From: Protopterus annectens
Lineage: Eukaryota; Chordata; Ceratodontiformes; Protopteridae
Reading direction: 5' to 3'
Assembly: GCF_019279795.1 (NCBI RefSeq)
Contig: NC_056738.1
Span: 475,931,717-475,995,716 of the forward strand
DNA: 64,000 bases
This document shows, piece after piece, positions 10,905 through 23,344 of the stretch. The translations under genes and the position numbers were made by a program. The notes beneath the pieces were generated by a model. The model was given only the letters and a program-made list of their open reading frames with translations. It made no database searches and was not told where the DNA came from. Within the stretch, counting starts at the first letter, position 1; each line of letters starts with the position of its first letter.

Positions 10905-11835
10905 TGGCAGTTGTGGGTTTCCAAAACATACCTATCTGTGCTCTGACAATGGTAATAGACCCAGTAGCAGAGCGCACTATTGGCATTACTGGCCAAGTAG
11001 CCCTGTTTGGCTGTGCTGATAGTGTGGTGACATCCCCTGTGTTTACTGGGGGAATATGCAGCATCTGGTGTATTGTAGTATTTGCCAAAAGGATCTGTTC
11101 TCTCACACTTGCAATTACACACACCCTACTACCCCCCCACACACACACACTTGCAGGATTCATATCCCTACCTAACTATGTCACGACACGTGAGAGAGAC
11201 GCATTAGTGAAGTGCTCTATTAGGATTACTAGGAGGTTCCTCTTCTCCGGCTGTACTTATAGGGTGCTGACATCATCAGTGCTTAGATAGGGGAATGTGC
11301 ATCCTGTAGAGTGTTTTCACAGTTGCCAAAAGGGACATGTCCCTCACACAGACTTGCACACACACTAACCCCCCTCCACACACACTGGGCAGTTGCAAGA
11401 TTCAAACCCCTACCTAACTATGTTATGACACTCGTGACAGACGCATTAGCGGAGTGCACTATTCACATTCCTGGGAGAGTTTCCTTCTCCTGCTGTACTT
11501 ATAGGGTGCTGACATCATCAGTGCTTAGATAGGGGAATGTGCATCCTGTAGAGTGCTTTCACAGTTGCCAAAAGGGACATCTCCCTCACACAGACTTGCA
11601 CACACATCAACCCCGCTCACCCCCATACACACACACTGAGCATTTGCATGGTTCGAACTCCTACCTACCTATATTATGACACTTGAGGGAGATGCATTAG
11701 CAGAGCACGCTAACCAAATTACTGGGCATCTGGTCTGCACCTGTAGTATTTATAGGGTGCTGACATCTTTATTTCTACAGAGGTATGTACATCTAGTACT
11801 ACCTGTCAGGTGGGGGATAGCATATATATGCATTT
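10905..11835 (-). repeat. Tandem array of tRNA-like units (about 245 bp x 4), copy A
   Basis: Units recur at about 10,905, 11,153, 11,395 and 11,646 (spacing 242-251 bp). On the minus strand each carries an A-box-like TAGTGCACTCCGCTAATG and, about 50 nt on, a B-box-like GGGGTTTGAATC. The rest of the unit includes GTGCTGACATCATCAG and a GTTGCCAAAAGG segment. The first unit is the most decayed. A related array of 213-226 bp units lies at 53,090-54,125 in copy B, in the matching slot between gene 2 and the transposase. Confidence 0.75.
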
Positions 11836-11849
11836 GCAGCCACCTACGT

Positions 11850-12420
11850 CAGGGTCAGATATGCACATCGCACTGGCAGGTTATGTTCTATACCATGCTT
11901 TGTGACCATAGGACCTGTAACACACAACACAACCAGTCCAGAACACCACTCCCACATCCAGGACACACACTTTTCTTCCCTGGGAACAGTGCCGGGATAT
12001 GCAGATGTTCACATACACCATTCCAGTTGTTAACATCAGGTACAGGCATATTGTGTGTGGGAACTACTCAGGCCTCTACCACTTTACCCTACAGCCACTA
12101 CAATTTGTGGGTCCATGTGCTATGGCAGAACCACTCACCACAGCCACATGGGGGAATACACATTGCACCTGTCCATCTGCAACATGGGTACTCACTGTTC
12201 CACACCAGAGGTAGACTAGCATTGTTGATATCTGACCATTCCCACCTTTCCCTGGACATCAATATCCCATCCCCACCCCCAGGCATGGTTGTCACTGCAA
12301 ACAAACTGTATTTAGCACAAGCAGACTCTACACTTGTGAAAACTGGGGTGGACGACTTCAAAGGACCCATGCTGGGGGACTATACTGGGCACTCTGCATA
12401 ATCCTTGACAATTGCATTCT
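11850..12420 (+). mobile_element. CR1 LINE endonuclease fragment
   Basis: It contains C-N-M-G-T-H-C-S-T-P-E-V-D and, in a shifted frame, L-L-I-S-D-H-S-H-L-S-L-D-I-N-I-P, matching the catalytic SDH end of the CR1 endonuclease at 29,800-29,900. A segment like K-T-G-V-D-D-F-K-G follows. It overlaps in content with the fragment ending at 10,750, so it is a separate insertion and not its continuation. Confidence 0.65.
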
Positions 12421-13537
12421 ATGAGCATGTGTAAGGTTTGCATTGATCATGCTATCCCACATATACCCATGACTGCTTCACAACAAGACACCTGTCAGGT
12501 GTACACCAGCCATATATGAGCCGTCCAACAGACAGAGTGAGCTAATACATTGCAGAGCTGTAGCCCACAGAGGGAGGACATCTGTGAACAGTACCAGCAT
12601 GACACTTCATTCCCACATAATCATCACAACACAGTGTTGACAGTGGAATTGTCCAGACAATGCAGATAGGGCACCCCTCAGTCTGTTATTGACACCCACT
12701 TACTGTTAGAGGTCCTCAGCAACCCTCTTCCAGCACACACCAACAACATGGCTGTGGCTTAGCACATTCAAACCCTGGGATCTCCACTGTGCCCCTGCTT
12801 GACAGAGGCACAGCTCACTAGCCTCATACGTTGCCTTATGTGACCTACTTTACAGTGGCACAGTAGCCTACTGTACTGGGGATGCAGATGCCAAGCACAC
12901 TCTGGCTAAGCTGTCATTCCCTAGGGCAACAAGCCTAATATTGACCACTACACCCATATGTTCAATTGTCAGATGCACAATATTTGTTGTGCTGTTAGAC
13001 TGTTTGCAGGTCTTTATTGCCATAGCATTCCCTGTTCCTATGAACAACTTGTGTATCCGTGGAAGATGTTTGAATATGAGGACGATCCACTATATCACTT
13101 ATGTCTCTGTAGTCATTTACTGTGTGCACTGGGTAGATTGCTGTGTTGTGGTTGGTTCCTGGAATGACACGTACAAATACCAGATATGTGTGGCCAACTG
13201 CTAAACAGAGATATGGCCTAAGTGTGTGAGCATGCCCAGTTCAGCCTTTCCATGGCATGTTGTCTGACATATGCCTCATTTATCAAAGTGTGCAAGCATG
13301 CCCAGTGTGAGCTTTCTATATGTTGAACTCTGAGGTCCACCACATATTCGGGTGTGTGTGAACTTCAACAATATCTCACGTTTATGGTTGTGTGTTGGGT
13401 GTCATGTTGTGTACTAACTGGCCAACTGCTTCGTGTCTGCCACAGCAGAGATTATACTGTGCCTGCAGGGATTGCATGGGATACTTTGCATACAGTTGTC
13501 AACATCCTTTCATAATGACCTAACACTGTAGTACCGT
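12421..13537. other. Spacer with repeated GCATGCCCAG block, copy A
   Basis: Mostly unrecognised. A possible antisense tRNA-like relic lies at 12,766-12,830 (GGGTTTGAA-type B box and AGGCTAGTGAGC-type A box on the minus strand). At 13,224 and 13,289 a 65-bp unit with GTGTGAGCATGCCCAGT repeats; the same block occurs three times in copy B at 57,540-57,700. The segment TGTGCCTGCAGGGATTGCATG (positions about 13,458-13,478) also has its match near 57,780. Confidence 0.45.
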
Positions 13538-13605
13538 ATATTATACTGGTTCAGTACTTTCACTGTGGTGAACAGTATCCTGGGCTTTAGTCCTATCACT
13601 GCTTG
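13538..13605 (+). ncRNA. tRNA-like module M3, copy A (degenerate)
   Basis: CTGGTTCAGTAC (A-box region) and, further on, TGGGCTTTAGTCC (B-box region, 13,582-13,594) match the better-preserved copy B module at 58,228-58,305 in position and orientation. The B box has decayed from GGGTTTGAGCC. Called mainly from its counterpart. Confidence 0.45.
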
Positions 13606-13849
13606 ATATCTTCATAGTGAGCACAACAGACTGTGTAGGGGCCAGTTGTGCACATATGACCATGTTGCATTATGTTCAGATATGGACTACCTACACCAGG
13701 CTTGTCCAACATTGGTAGTGTATTCCACAACATAGGTGGACATTGGCAAACACTAGCGATGTTCCCTAGGCCATTTCTGATGCTAGTCACAGAGTGTGTT
13801 TGTCCTTCGACACACATTGCAACTGGAGTTTGCCATGACATATGTCATG

Positions 13850-15624
13850 GTTAGTATACTGTGCCACCGTCTACCTCTGACATAACAGTGATACCCAGGG
13901 TTAACCTACCATCTCCCATCCACTCATCGGAATTCCTCTTGAGGGGTGTTGATAGGTGACTCTCTGGCTAACCTGTACTGGGAGTTTACTCAAGAGTGGG
14001 GTCCCTTCTGTGTTATGGATCATTCTGTACAGCTTGTCCTATGTATGTCAGTGCTGGGGTTCAGGTCTCTCATGTGCATAGCTCACTGCCATTCAGATTG
14101 TACAAGGTGCAGCATGTTCATTGATTCCAGCTTGGACATGGCTTCATACATCAGGCACAGCTTGCCTCTGGGTGGGCAGTATGGCAGTGTGTGGAGCTGC
14201 AGTTTGTTTACTCAGGCAACACATGGCATCTGTTCATGCTCTTTGCTACTCCTGGTGGGGTACTGTAGTGGACTTTACAGTTGATGGAGGTGTCTGCTGA
14301 GGTATATCCCACAGGGGCTATTGTAGTCAATTGTGACGCTGATGAAGGATGACTGCAGAGCCACAGTGACCTCCCCTTATCTACATCTGACAACCTTCAT
14401 GATTGGGTGGGTATATGGTATGTTTCTGCGAACACTACAGCCACATGTTTGTCCAATGCAGGATATCTATCACCTTGTGTCCCCAGGTCTCTCATTACAT
14501 GTTAGGTACGTAATGGGTTAACACCTGTGTGGTAATTTGTGGGCACTTACTGTATATCCACGGTGGTTGTCTATACACAGTTCTGCAATTAGCTTGCTGA
14601 CATGGCTATGGCTCCAGTTGTCTGTTTCTAGGTGGCCCTTTTGTGGGTTGCTTGTGTCAGCTGGGGGTCGGATATGGTGGGCTGTTTGTACTCCTCTGCA
14701 TACATGTTCAGTCACAGTCCTTCCATGTTGGCCTGCACCTATTGGACATATATACGGAACGGGGGGGTCCCAGGACCAAGCCTTGTGGGATGCCACTCAT
14801 ATCTGCTTTGTAGTCTGACATGGATGCAGCATGTCTGACCATGTCAGTTCTGTCCTTGGTCTGGTTTGCAACCCCTCTACTGACATAGGGGTTTATATTT
14901 AAGCTGGTGAACATATCCATACTGAACTCGTAGGGTATTGTCTGGAAGCATATGCACGGTCCAGCTACGCTATGTGGACCACATTGCCCTCATCAATGAC
15001 CTTAATGACTGTTTCAAATGGGTCAAATATGTTTAGGGGCAGAATCTGCAGTTACGACAGCCACACTGTAAAGGGTCCGGTGTCAGTAGGTCCACGATAG
15101 CTTTATGTCTGCGGTACATACTGATCCTTTCCATAGCTGTGCAGACCAAGCTTGTCAGGATCCTGGGGTGGTAGTTTGCAGTATCCATTCAGGCAACACC
15201 TTTGTTGTGAAGGACCACTGTTGTTGTATACTGCTCTTTGGGTACATATCCTGTGGTAAGGCTGACATTGGGCAGTAGTGTGATTTGGCATTCCATTATT
15301 CTTGGAGTCCATGTTGGCCTCAGCCCAGGACACCATCACATACCTTTGCTGCTGTGTGTTTTGCTTTGCAGATGATGGCTGTTACCTCAGCATCTGCAAT
15401 GTCAGGGGACCAGCAGTGTGCTGGAATAGATATTTTGCATTTGGGGGGGGGGGGTTGCACTGAACCTGTCAGGTTGTATGTTGGCAATATGTGTGTGTGT
15501 TTGGTATGTTGTTTGTAATATCTGTGTGATTCGGAGCATATCTGTGAATTCCCAACATGGTTCCTACCATCAGTTAAGTAGGTCTTGTGATTATCATTAG
15601 TGTCCTGTACAATTTGTATCTTCA
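13850..15624 (-). mobile_element. CR1 LINE (outer copy), 3' half
   Basis: This aligns with 27,690-29,450 of the near full-length CR1: C-terminal domain, RT with the FADD region, and RT N-terminal part. It is interrupted at 15,624 by a second CR1 and resumes at 17,799. It is heavily mutated. Confidence 0.75.
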
Positions 15625-17798
15625 TAGGTTCATGGGTTCATACTAGGCTATCCACCCTAGGGCATTAGTAAGCCAAGCCAGAGTGTGTGTGTCTTTCGCC
15701 GCCCCTTGCCTATGTGACTATTATGGCCATTTATGATTTTCTTTACTGTGCCTCTGTCTGGACATGACACAGTGAAGACCCCCAGTGTACATGTACGATC
15801 ATCCATCCACTTGGCAATATTCCTGTTGAGGGGTGTCAGTGAGGGGCTCTGCCTAACATGGATTGGGATCCTGTTTATGGGTGTGGGGAGTCTCTGGGTT
15901 ATGTATCTGTCCCTCCAGCACATCCTATTTCATTATGTGTTGAGGCGGACATCTGTCACTCTCACAGCTCCAATGGCTTTGATTTCCTGTGGTGGAGCAT
16001 GTCCATTACTCCTGTGTTGGACATGGCCTTGTACAACAGACATACAATGCCTCTGTGTAGGCAGTCTGTGACTGCATTCAGCTGGGGTGTCTACAGCCAG
16101 GCAGCATATGACATATATTTGACACCCTTTATCCTCTTGGTGGGGTACCTTTGAGGTCTTCCTAACCGCTGCAGGTGTCAGGTACGGTACATCCCATATG
16201 AGTCATTGTACTAGATTATGGGTCTGATAAGGGAACAGTACAGGGGCACAGTGATCTCTTTTGATGTAGATGTGAATCCTTTCATGATACGGTGTCCAAT
16301 ATAGACAGTCTTCCTAGCCACATTGGCATTGTGAGTGTCACATGACAGGTTACTGTCGACTTGTGTCCCTAGGTCCCTGATTACTCCTTGCATACATAAT
16401 GGTTTACCACCTATGTGGTAATTTGTGAGTACCTTGTCTGGTATTTGGTCGGACATTCATACTGTCCAGTGTCTTCAGGATGTCTGGGTGGGGTTCTTGT
16501 GTGTGAGGGTGTGGTCTATCGCATGCTACAGACTGTACAGCAGTTTTGACTACACTTAGGTGCACATGGGTGGTCTCCGCTGCTTTGTGCATTGTCAGTT
16601 ACCTGGCCGTATGGGTGTCTGTGCTGCATATGGATACTCCCCCTCCTTTGATGTTTTGGTCCAGGTGTTGGGGCCATAACGCATGATATGTGGTATAACC
16701 TGGTAGTGCTGGTGTGCTATCAGTAGGCTTGCAGCAGGCTTCTGTCACTGCACAGACATCGATGTTCTCCATACTGGGAAGTGCCTCAGGGGCATGCATA
16801 TTGCAGTTTACACATCTGGCATTGGTCAGCATTACCCTTATGTTTCTTACCACTTATGTTTTCTAGGGTGGTGGGTTAGTCTTTTTGGCCTTGCCTACGT
16901 ACGGCTCTATGAAGGTGGCAAAAGCCTTATTCAGTATCCAGACGCCCAGGGTAACAGGTGCAAGCCATCCCTGGAACAGCAGCATGGCTTGTCATGCATG
17001 ACATCTCAAGCAGACAGACATTAGACCCTCTTGAACTGACAGCTGTAACTGTGCCACCTGTTAAAACTGATCATTCTGTGTTTGTACTGTGGCATCAGTC
17101 TTGGTGAGGGTTGGATGCTGCAAACGACCAGTGTCATACCGGCCTGGAGTACATACTCAGAGAGCTCATCCATGTCTCTTTTCATGTAGTCCAGGAGGGT
17201 ACATCTCAGGTCATTCACACCAGCATGGACAATGAGTGCATCATATTTCTGCTTGCTTTGGGGTGACCTGCGTACTTGTGTTATGTGGCATATTGTGGCA
17301 GCCTACAGGCAGCTTACTGTACCCTTTCCCTTGTTCAGTCTGGTGAGTGGGACAGCAGTGTGTCTGCCTATACAGACACCTATTACAACTTTATCAGGCA
17401 TGTTGTTTCTCATTCTGGCCTGTAACTGTTTGGCACACCAGCTTTGTCTACTATGTGTTGCATGTGCTATGTTTGGAGGTTGTGGTTGCTTGGGATCTGC
17501 TTTGGAGGCCTCTGTTGGTGTAGTGTGCTTGTAATTAGGGCTTCCAGGAATGTTTTTCTGTGTTTATGTGTTTGGTTTACAGTTGTGATAGGTCTATGTG
17601 GGACTGGGTTTGTGGTGTATGTGGTTACCTTCTCCTCCTGACTAGTTTTGACAGTACTGAGTTAGGGGAGCTCAGCCTCCAGTTTGGATAAATGGTTGCA
17701 TCTCTCACATATATTTGTATTTATTGGGGGGAGTTGTGGGTTGTCTGTGTACTTGGGGCAGGTGTCACATTAACTCTGGATTCACAGATTCTACTTGT
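15625..17798 (-). mobile_element. CR1 LINE nested inside another CR1
   Basis: It begins (3' end on the minus strand) with the CATAGGTTCATGGGTTCATACTAGG-type tail at 15,625-15,650 and runs through C-terminal and RT-end sequence to about 16,450. It then jumps directly to endonuclease sequence (an internal deletion of most of RT) and on to the ORF1 esterase (M-N-D-L-R-C-T-L-L-D-Y-M at 17,218). The outer CR1 sequence stops at 15,624 and continues at 17,799 with almost no loss, so the insertion is later than the outer copy. Confidence 0.7.
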
Positions 17799-19130
17799 TG
17801 TGGCTGGCCTTAGTGGATTGTATGTGTGGACATATTTTATTGCCATACTACTGATCAGTGATTACTTCCCTTTTTATGTTTAATCTATCATGTAGTAGCT
17901 TCCTCATTCTCTTGCATGGTTTGGTAATGGCTGGAGTCCAGCATGCCAGATGCCTGCGTGTATGGCATTGTGTCTTGTTGTTATTTGTGATTGCATAATC
18001 CAAGCATTCCTGGCTGTGTTCATGGAATGCCTGTATAACATGTTCTGCGGTGTGTCCCATATTCTACACGTGCACAGGGCCTTTCGTGGATTCCACATCG
18101 GTTTTGAGGGGTGCAACCTATGCTTTATACATGTTTTTCACTGTGGTTTTCTGGCCAGGGACTGTGGTCAGGATGTGTATATCCAGTGTGATTACTCTAT
18201 GGTCTGGTCTTACCAGTGAGGGATACACTTCTCATCTTGCCATCCAGTACACATGTTGCTGATTATCACATCCAGTATGCTTACCCCTCTTGTGGGAGTG
18301 GTACGTTGTTCCTGGGCATTTTGGTTTATGGATTCTGGGAACTTTTCTCCTACTGTGTTGGTGCTAGTATAATGCTCCCAGTGTATGTCTGGGTATTTTC
18401 AGTCAAGCAATATAATGTGGTTTGGGGGGCTTGATATATTCATGTATTCCAACATAGGCCAGGTGCATTTCCTGGTATTAGGACAGTAGTCTGCAGCAGG
18501 CTATATACTGGGAGGCGGTTTTAGCCATTGGTATTTGACCATGGCTAATCCATGCTGCTTCTTGTTGTGGTACCAACATGGGGTGTGGTTATCCTTGACA
18601 TTTATTGCTAGTCACCCTCCTTTTGTAGCTTGTTCCATGTTTTGCGGCTGTACAGCACAGTATGAGGTGTAACCTGGTAGTGTTAGGGTGCTGATGTGAG
18701 CCTTGACCCAGTTTTCTATTACAGGACTGATATCAACATTCTCCATACTGTGTGCGTTTACACTGCACGCATCTTGCTGTTTAGACTTCTGGCATTGGGT
18801 AGCATTACATCTAGGTTCCTATCCCTTGTGGTACCTATGAAGGTAGGTTTGTGTTTTGAGACTTACCTATTCAGGGCATGCTGTGGGTACTGACAGTCTT
18901 TGCCAGTATCTATGGAGCCTGGACTGATAGGTGCACACCACCCCTAGCAGGTGGTGCATCATGTCATGCTCCACATGTATTCCCAGGCTGAAAACACCTT
19001 GGCTCCCCTTTGACTAACTGCATTACTTCAGCCAGTTATTGCAATTGATCATCCCATCATCATTTTGTGGCTTCATGCTTGGTGAGGGTGGATGTTAGTC
19101 AGGGTCCTCAGGTGTGCATATAGTACATGG
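17799..19130 (-). mobile_element. CR1 LINE (outer copy), 5' half
   Basis: This resumes the outer CR1: TGGCCTTAGTGGATTG corresponds to 29,463. It runs through endonuclease sequence (matching 29,510-30,480) to the ORF1 3' part (matching about 30,700 at 19,080). It ends just before the 3' end of the transposase gene of copy A. Confidence 0.7.
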
Positions 19131-19181
19131 CATCCCTGTTATTATTTGAGTGAGTCAGAGGGGGTATCATTCCCAGGGTTC

Positions 19182-20412
19182 CTACTGAGCCAGTGTATGT
19201 GCTATGCGTTACCTCTTTGCCAAGGCCAGCGCATACTGGGCATGCCTCCTTCTGCCTACTGGGGCAGGCTCAGGTTGTTCCTCCTCCGAGTCACGCTCTG
19301 CCTGTGATGGCCTTGGCAATGGTGGGAGGCTGTTTGGCCCAGCCCTATGCTGGTCCTGTTGCAGCTGTTTTCACAAGATCATATTATGTAGCATAGCACA
19401 TACCATGACAATTTGGGTACATGTAGTTGGTGAGTACTGCAAGGCTCCACCGGATGTGTCCAGACACTGGAACCGTGACTTGAGCAGCCCAAACACACGC
19501 TCTATTACATTACGTGTTTGTGCGTGTGCCTCATTATGGCGTTCCTGTTCAGGTGTGTGTGCATTTCTGATGGGTGTCATCAGCCACGGCTCCAGTGCAT
19601 AACCTGCACCCCCCACTAGGTGTCCGTGTGGGATGTTCCCATTGGCAAATGTCTGGTACAGCTGCGTCAAATGCCAGATGTGGGAATCATGGTAGCTCCC
19701 AGGGCAGCCAGCACACACATTCATTATTATGCCCTGGGCATCACACACGACCTGGCAGTTGATGGAGGGGAAGCCCTTTTGGTTAATGTAGGCCCTACCC
19801 CACTCACCAGCTGGTGCTTTGATGCGTATGTGCGTGCAGTCTATTACATCCACTACCTCAGGGTATTCCGCTATTTGCTGGAAGAGACGCATATTGCTGG
19901 CCAATACCTCACGGGCATTGGGAAAATATACATGATCACCGACATGTGCTGACATGGCATCCAGGAACTGGTGCAGTACCTTGGAGGCTGATGCCTGTGA
20001 TATCCCCATCATATCACCAGTTGGTCTTTGGAAGGTAACTGTTGCTAATATTCTTAGGCCAACACATACCTTGGTTTCCACTGGGATGGGTTCCCCTCTG
20101 TTGGTTCTGTGTGTGAGGCGTGGCCTGCACAGCTCGACTATTTGCTGCAGGAGCTCTTTGTCCACTCTATAGCGCTCTACTATCTCCAGCTCATGTAACC
20201 CATGGTAGGTGACCCTGGGCCTGTACACTCTTCTCCGTCTCCTCACTGTGGGTTGTCTGGCACCATCTGCATTGTCACGACCCTCAACAAGTCGCCTATG
20301 TCTCATTATGACAGCTATGGCAGCCCCTAACATTTCTGCTCTGAGTTCAGCTTTTTCAGTTTTCACTTCTAATAGCTTACTCCTGTCTTGCAGTGTCTCT
20401 TGAGAGAAACAT
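19182..20412 (-). pseudogene. PIF/Harbinger DDE transposase, copy A
   Basis: A single open frame at 19,371-20,366 carries the whole catalytic core. The ancestral ATG is probably at 20,410-20,412, now one nucleotide out of frame. Numbering from 20,366, the catalytic motifs are D176 (D-C-T-H-I), D227 (Y-H-D-S-H-I-W) and E289 (V-I-E-R-V-F-G). An upstream helical segment includes G-I-S-Q-A-S-A-S. This fits the nuclease that cuts and joins Harbinger ends. Lesions: a TGA after M-I-L removes the last 60 or so residues, which copies B and C retain; a second stop lies in the tail; and G253 replaces the Asp of the V-G-D-A-G-Y motif kept in the other copies. It is convergent with gene 2. It is probably inactive but the best-preserved core after copy B. 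Confidence 0.8.
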
Positions 20413-21239
20413 CCTGCACTGCTGTTTGCAGAGTTTTAAGTGCTGGGCTGGGCTACTATTCTGCCTGTGTAATTGCCTGCTTCTAATTGTTTTCACCTGC
20501 TAGCTCCAGCAGTATTCCCTGCTAGCTTCATACTAATTCTGTTGCTTCCTTTTTCCTTTCTGTTTCCTCAGGGGGGAGCAGCATGCATACCAGCAGAAAT
20601 GCGCTCACAGTGGCTTACACATGCGCACACATGCTTATACAGTTCAGGATCTGCCTATTCGGGTTAAAACGCGTGCACACCAGTGCAAACAGTGTTACAA
20701 CTCTGCCAACAGGCTCCCACATGCTCAGTCTGCCCTACACGCATGCACACTAGCACAAACAGTCTTACAAATCTACCAACACGCTCCCACATGCTCAGTC
20801 TGCCTTACATGCACACACACTGCCCTACTCGCGCTTCATGGCGTGCACACGTGCGCATGCACGACCAGCAAGAAACTTTGGTGTAAGTAACAGTGTACAC
20901 CTTCCATTTCTTGACTTTCCCATGCTTATCTTGTGGCACTCCTCTTTCCCTGATCTGTGTCTGCCATCTGTCATGTTACACAGACCTCCAATGAACTGTA
21001 TTCCTTTCTACCATTCCCCCCTGTCATGTCACCTATCTCCTACTCTATTCCTCCCCCTTATGTATCTCTTACACTACTCAGACTGTGCTCATTTGCTATG
21101 TGACTGTGGGATTCAGTATCCTAACCCTCATTTACATGAGATTGCCTACTAATGCTTAGTTACATGTCTTAGACTCAGCTTCCCCCCTTAGCAACCACTA
21201 CACAGTGGCCATGTTGTTTTTGGTCTGCTGGTCCCTGCA
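20413..21239 (-). other. Transposase 5' flank, copy A
   Basis: Matches 59,880-60,610 of copy B almost throughout: a pyrimidine tract ending in TTTCCTCAGGGGG, a CACATGC-rich stretch, then TTGCCTACTAATGC and a CCTTAGCAACCACTAC segment. A 69-bp tandem duplication lies at about 20,685-20,815 (CTCCCACATGCTCAGTCTGC occurs twice). It is likely the promoter and leader of the transposase, but no clear TATA box was picked. Confidence 0.5.
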
Positions 21240-21761
21240 TTGTCATTCCATGTATTGCATAAAACCCACATTTGTGGGTTTATAACCTTCATTTTTATGT
21301 TTTATACAGCGCAGCCCGTTTGCGTGGGGCTGCAATGCGTTTAAACATTGGCGATCGCCGAAAAAAATTTTTTATTTTTTTAATTTTTGCATCGGGTTAC
21401 CTTGCCAATGGCCATATATTTGGCCAATGGCATGCTGCCTGACACATATGCACCCTTTATTTGGAGCTGATATGGCTCCGTTGTGATTTTTGCAGAAACG
21501 TACTCAGTTGTCAACTGAGTACATTTCTGCAGCTAAAACGTCTCTTACACGGGATGGTTTCTGCTTTGTTGATCGCTAATATACCTCATTTGCATACCTT
21601 TTGGCTGCAAGTGAGGTATTTAGCATATCCACGCCCAGTCCGTGTAAGAGACGTTTTAGCTGGTCTCTTACATGGAGTTTTGGGCTGTTCCTGGATCGCG
21701 AGGCTTGCATGGAGTGTTACACGTCTCTTACACTCTGTGCAAGCCTTCGTGAATCCTGCCC
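21240..21761 (-). repeat. Right subterminal region and terminus of Harbinger copy A
   Basis: It holds a 22-bp perfect inverted repeat (21,531-21,552 and 21,640-21,661), an inner pair around ATACCTCATTTGCA, and a further hairpin at about 21,492-21,531 (ACTCAGTTG/CAACTGAGT). The motif GTCTCTTACA occurs at 21,540, 21,663 and 21,723, plus once inverted in the right arm. The outer end GTGCAAGCCTTCGTGAATCC matches copy B at 61,132-61,151. Such subterminal repeats are typical binding sites for Harbinger transposase or its Myb partner. I could not establish the target-site duplication because the left end is not visible. Confidence 0.65.
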
Positions 21762-23344
21762 AGTCTTTTTTAAACAGTAATCACCACTGAGATCTAAATT
21801 ACCTGTTGAATACAGATGCCTTGGTACTACAAGACTGATGATCTTTCTTATATATGTATTATTGGCTATGGTTTTACAGTAGAGTTAGTGTTCACAAGAC
21901 AGGTGGGTTTGCTTCATGTTATTAGCAAAGGAAATATTAGTGATCTTTTATGGAACTGACACATCACTGCTTTGATCAACATAAACTGATTGCATTTCTA
22001 GAAGACAAAAAGAGGTCGTCCATAGTCAGAGTATATACAGATAATAAAAACAAGGCGTCTAAAGCAGTGAAGCTTTTTAAGCATGACTTTGTAGGACACT
22101 GAAGTACTTGCTATGGAAATGACTTATGGTAACATAAAACCTATTGAGCTGCAATTCTGCATTCACAGGGAAGGGGTCTTATCAATCAAAACCGATAATA
22201 TCTGTTGTCAGATTATAAACCATAATTTGAAGACATCAGCACCAAAGTAGCTCAGATTTTACAGAAGACTGTGGAGGAGAAATTGGTGGGTTAATTTTAA
22301 GTGCAAGAAAGCAGAATCTTATTTGGGAAATCAGATTTGTGAGAGATGGGTAAAAGGTAAGAGGAGAGTAGGATGTCGAAACAAGAGCGAGATGGATTGC
22401 ATGATGGAAGATTGGAACAGTCTTTGAAGAAGTGAGGTGAGGGAAACTGAATCAAGAGAGGTTGTTATAGGTGAAGTAAAAGAGTGGTGATGGTGATATA
22501 AGGGGCATGGAGGTAGAAAAAAGATGAGTGGCAGATGTAAACACTTAAGGCTGACCTACAGGCATAATTTTCAGAAGACTGCTATTCATCAAAGACCATA
22601 GGATGTAATAACATGACAAAAATCAGAATATAACTGTCTCATTAGCACATTATAGTGACAAATGAAGTTTGTGGCATTATCTAGTAGGGAACCTCAGAAA
22701 AAACAGTCTGTCAAAATTGGTTTTACTGTCATAAACAAAAATTCTCTGGAGAAAAAAAAATCCTTCTGAAGTGTGGAAGCCATTTTCAGTACTATAGGCT
22801 TACATATTCTGCAAATAGGTTTTAAATATAAATGCATAAAATTATGAAGAACATACAGCATTTAATCAATTTAACATTTTTGAAGAGGAGTGGTAGTTGC
22901 AATATGATTTAAACATCTAGACACCCTCACATTCACTTATTTAGAATTAAAAGTAATGTGATTTAGCAGTGGGAATGGAAAACTAAAATTTCTCGTATAC
23001 AGAAACAGAGCTAGCAGAAGAAGCAGATTGTACCTGATTAGTGTGCAAGTGCATATACAATTCATGTAACATAAGTTATTGGGCAAAGATGTAGTGAAGC
23101 ATACACCACATAAACAATGTTGTGCAGACTAAATTTTTAGTGGAATATCATTTTGTCCAGTACAAAGAAGCCCTATGTCCCAGCTTCTGAGACACAAAAG
23201 ATAATAAAAATGTACAAATGAGTCAGTTAAGTTGACAACATACCTCACAGGTGTCCAGATTTTCACAGAATGTCCAGATTTTTACCATATATTTTTGGTC
23301 TCTTTCTCATAAAATTTGTGTTTTTCTGGCAAATCATTTAAAAC
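21762..23344. other. Unrecognised AT-rich sequence
   Basis: I see no reading frame, RNA gene or familiar repeat here. It begins right at the Harbinger terminus and differs from the sequence right of copy B (61,157 onward), as expected for two independent insertion sites. Confidence 0.5.

Larger units (their letters stand above)
1197..21761. mobile_element. Composite PIF/Harbinger element, copy A (left end outside window)
   Basis: A 20.5-kb block that is co-linear with copy B (about 40,140-61,156). The shared landmarks, in order, are gene 1 exons 2 and 3, an antisense tRNA-like module, the gene 2 promoter, the gene 2 exons, a GTGTGCAT minisatellite, the gene 2 3' flank, a tRNA-like tandem array, a repeated GCATGCCCAG block, a sense tRNA-like module, the convergent transposase, and the subterminal hairpin end. 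Offsets between paired landmarks stay near 39.4-44.7 kb and change only where CR1 copies or microsatellites have been added. The right end is placed at the last base of GTGAATCCTGCCC. The left end is hidden by the window edge and the Penelope insertion. It is unusually long for Harbinger because of two extra genes, arrays and later LINE insertions. Confidence 0.75.

Noticed and set aside
19204-20172. Plus-strand frames opposite transposase A
   Set aside because: Antisense shadows. The minus frame has the D-D-E motifs.
21761-21764. A three-base target duplication at the Harbinger right ends
   Set aside because: The flanking bases (AGT after copy A, CAT after copy B) cannot be paired with a left flank because neither left end is resolved, so no duplication is claimed.
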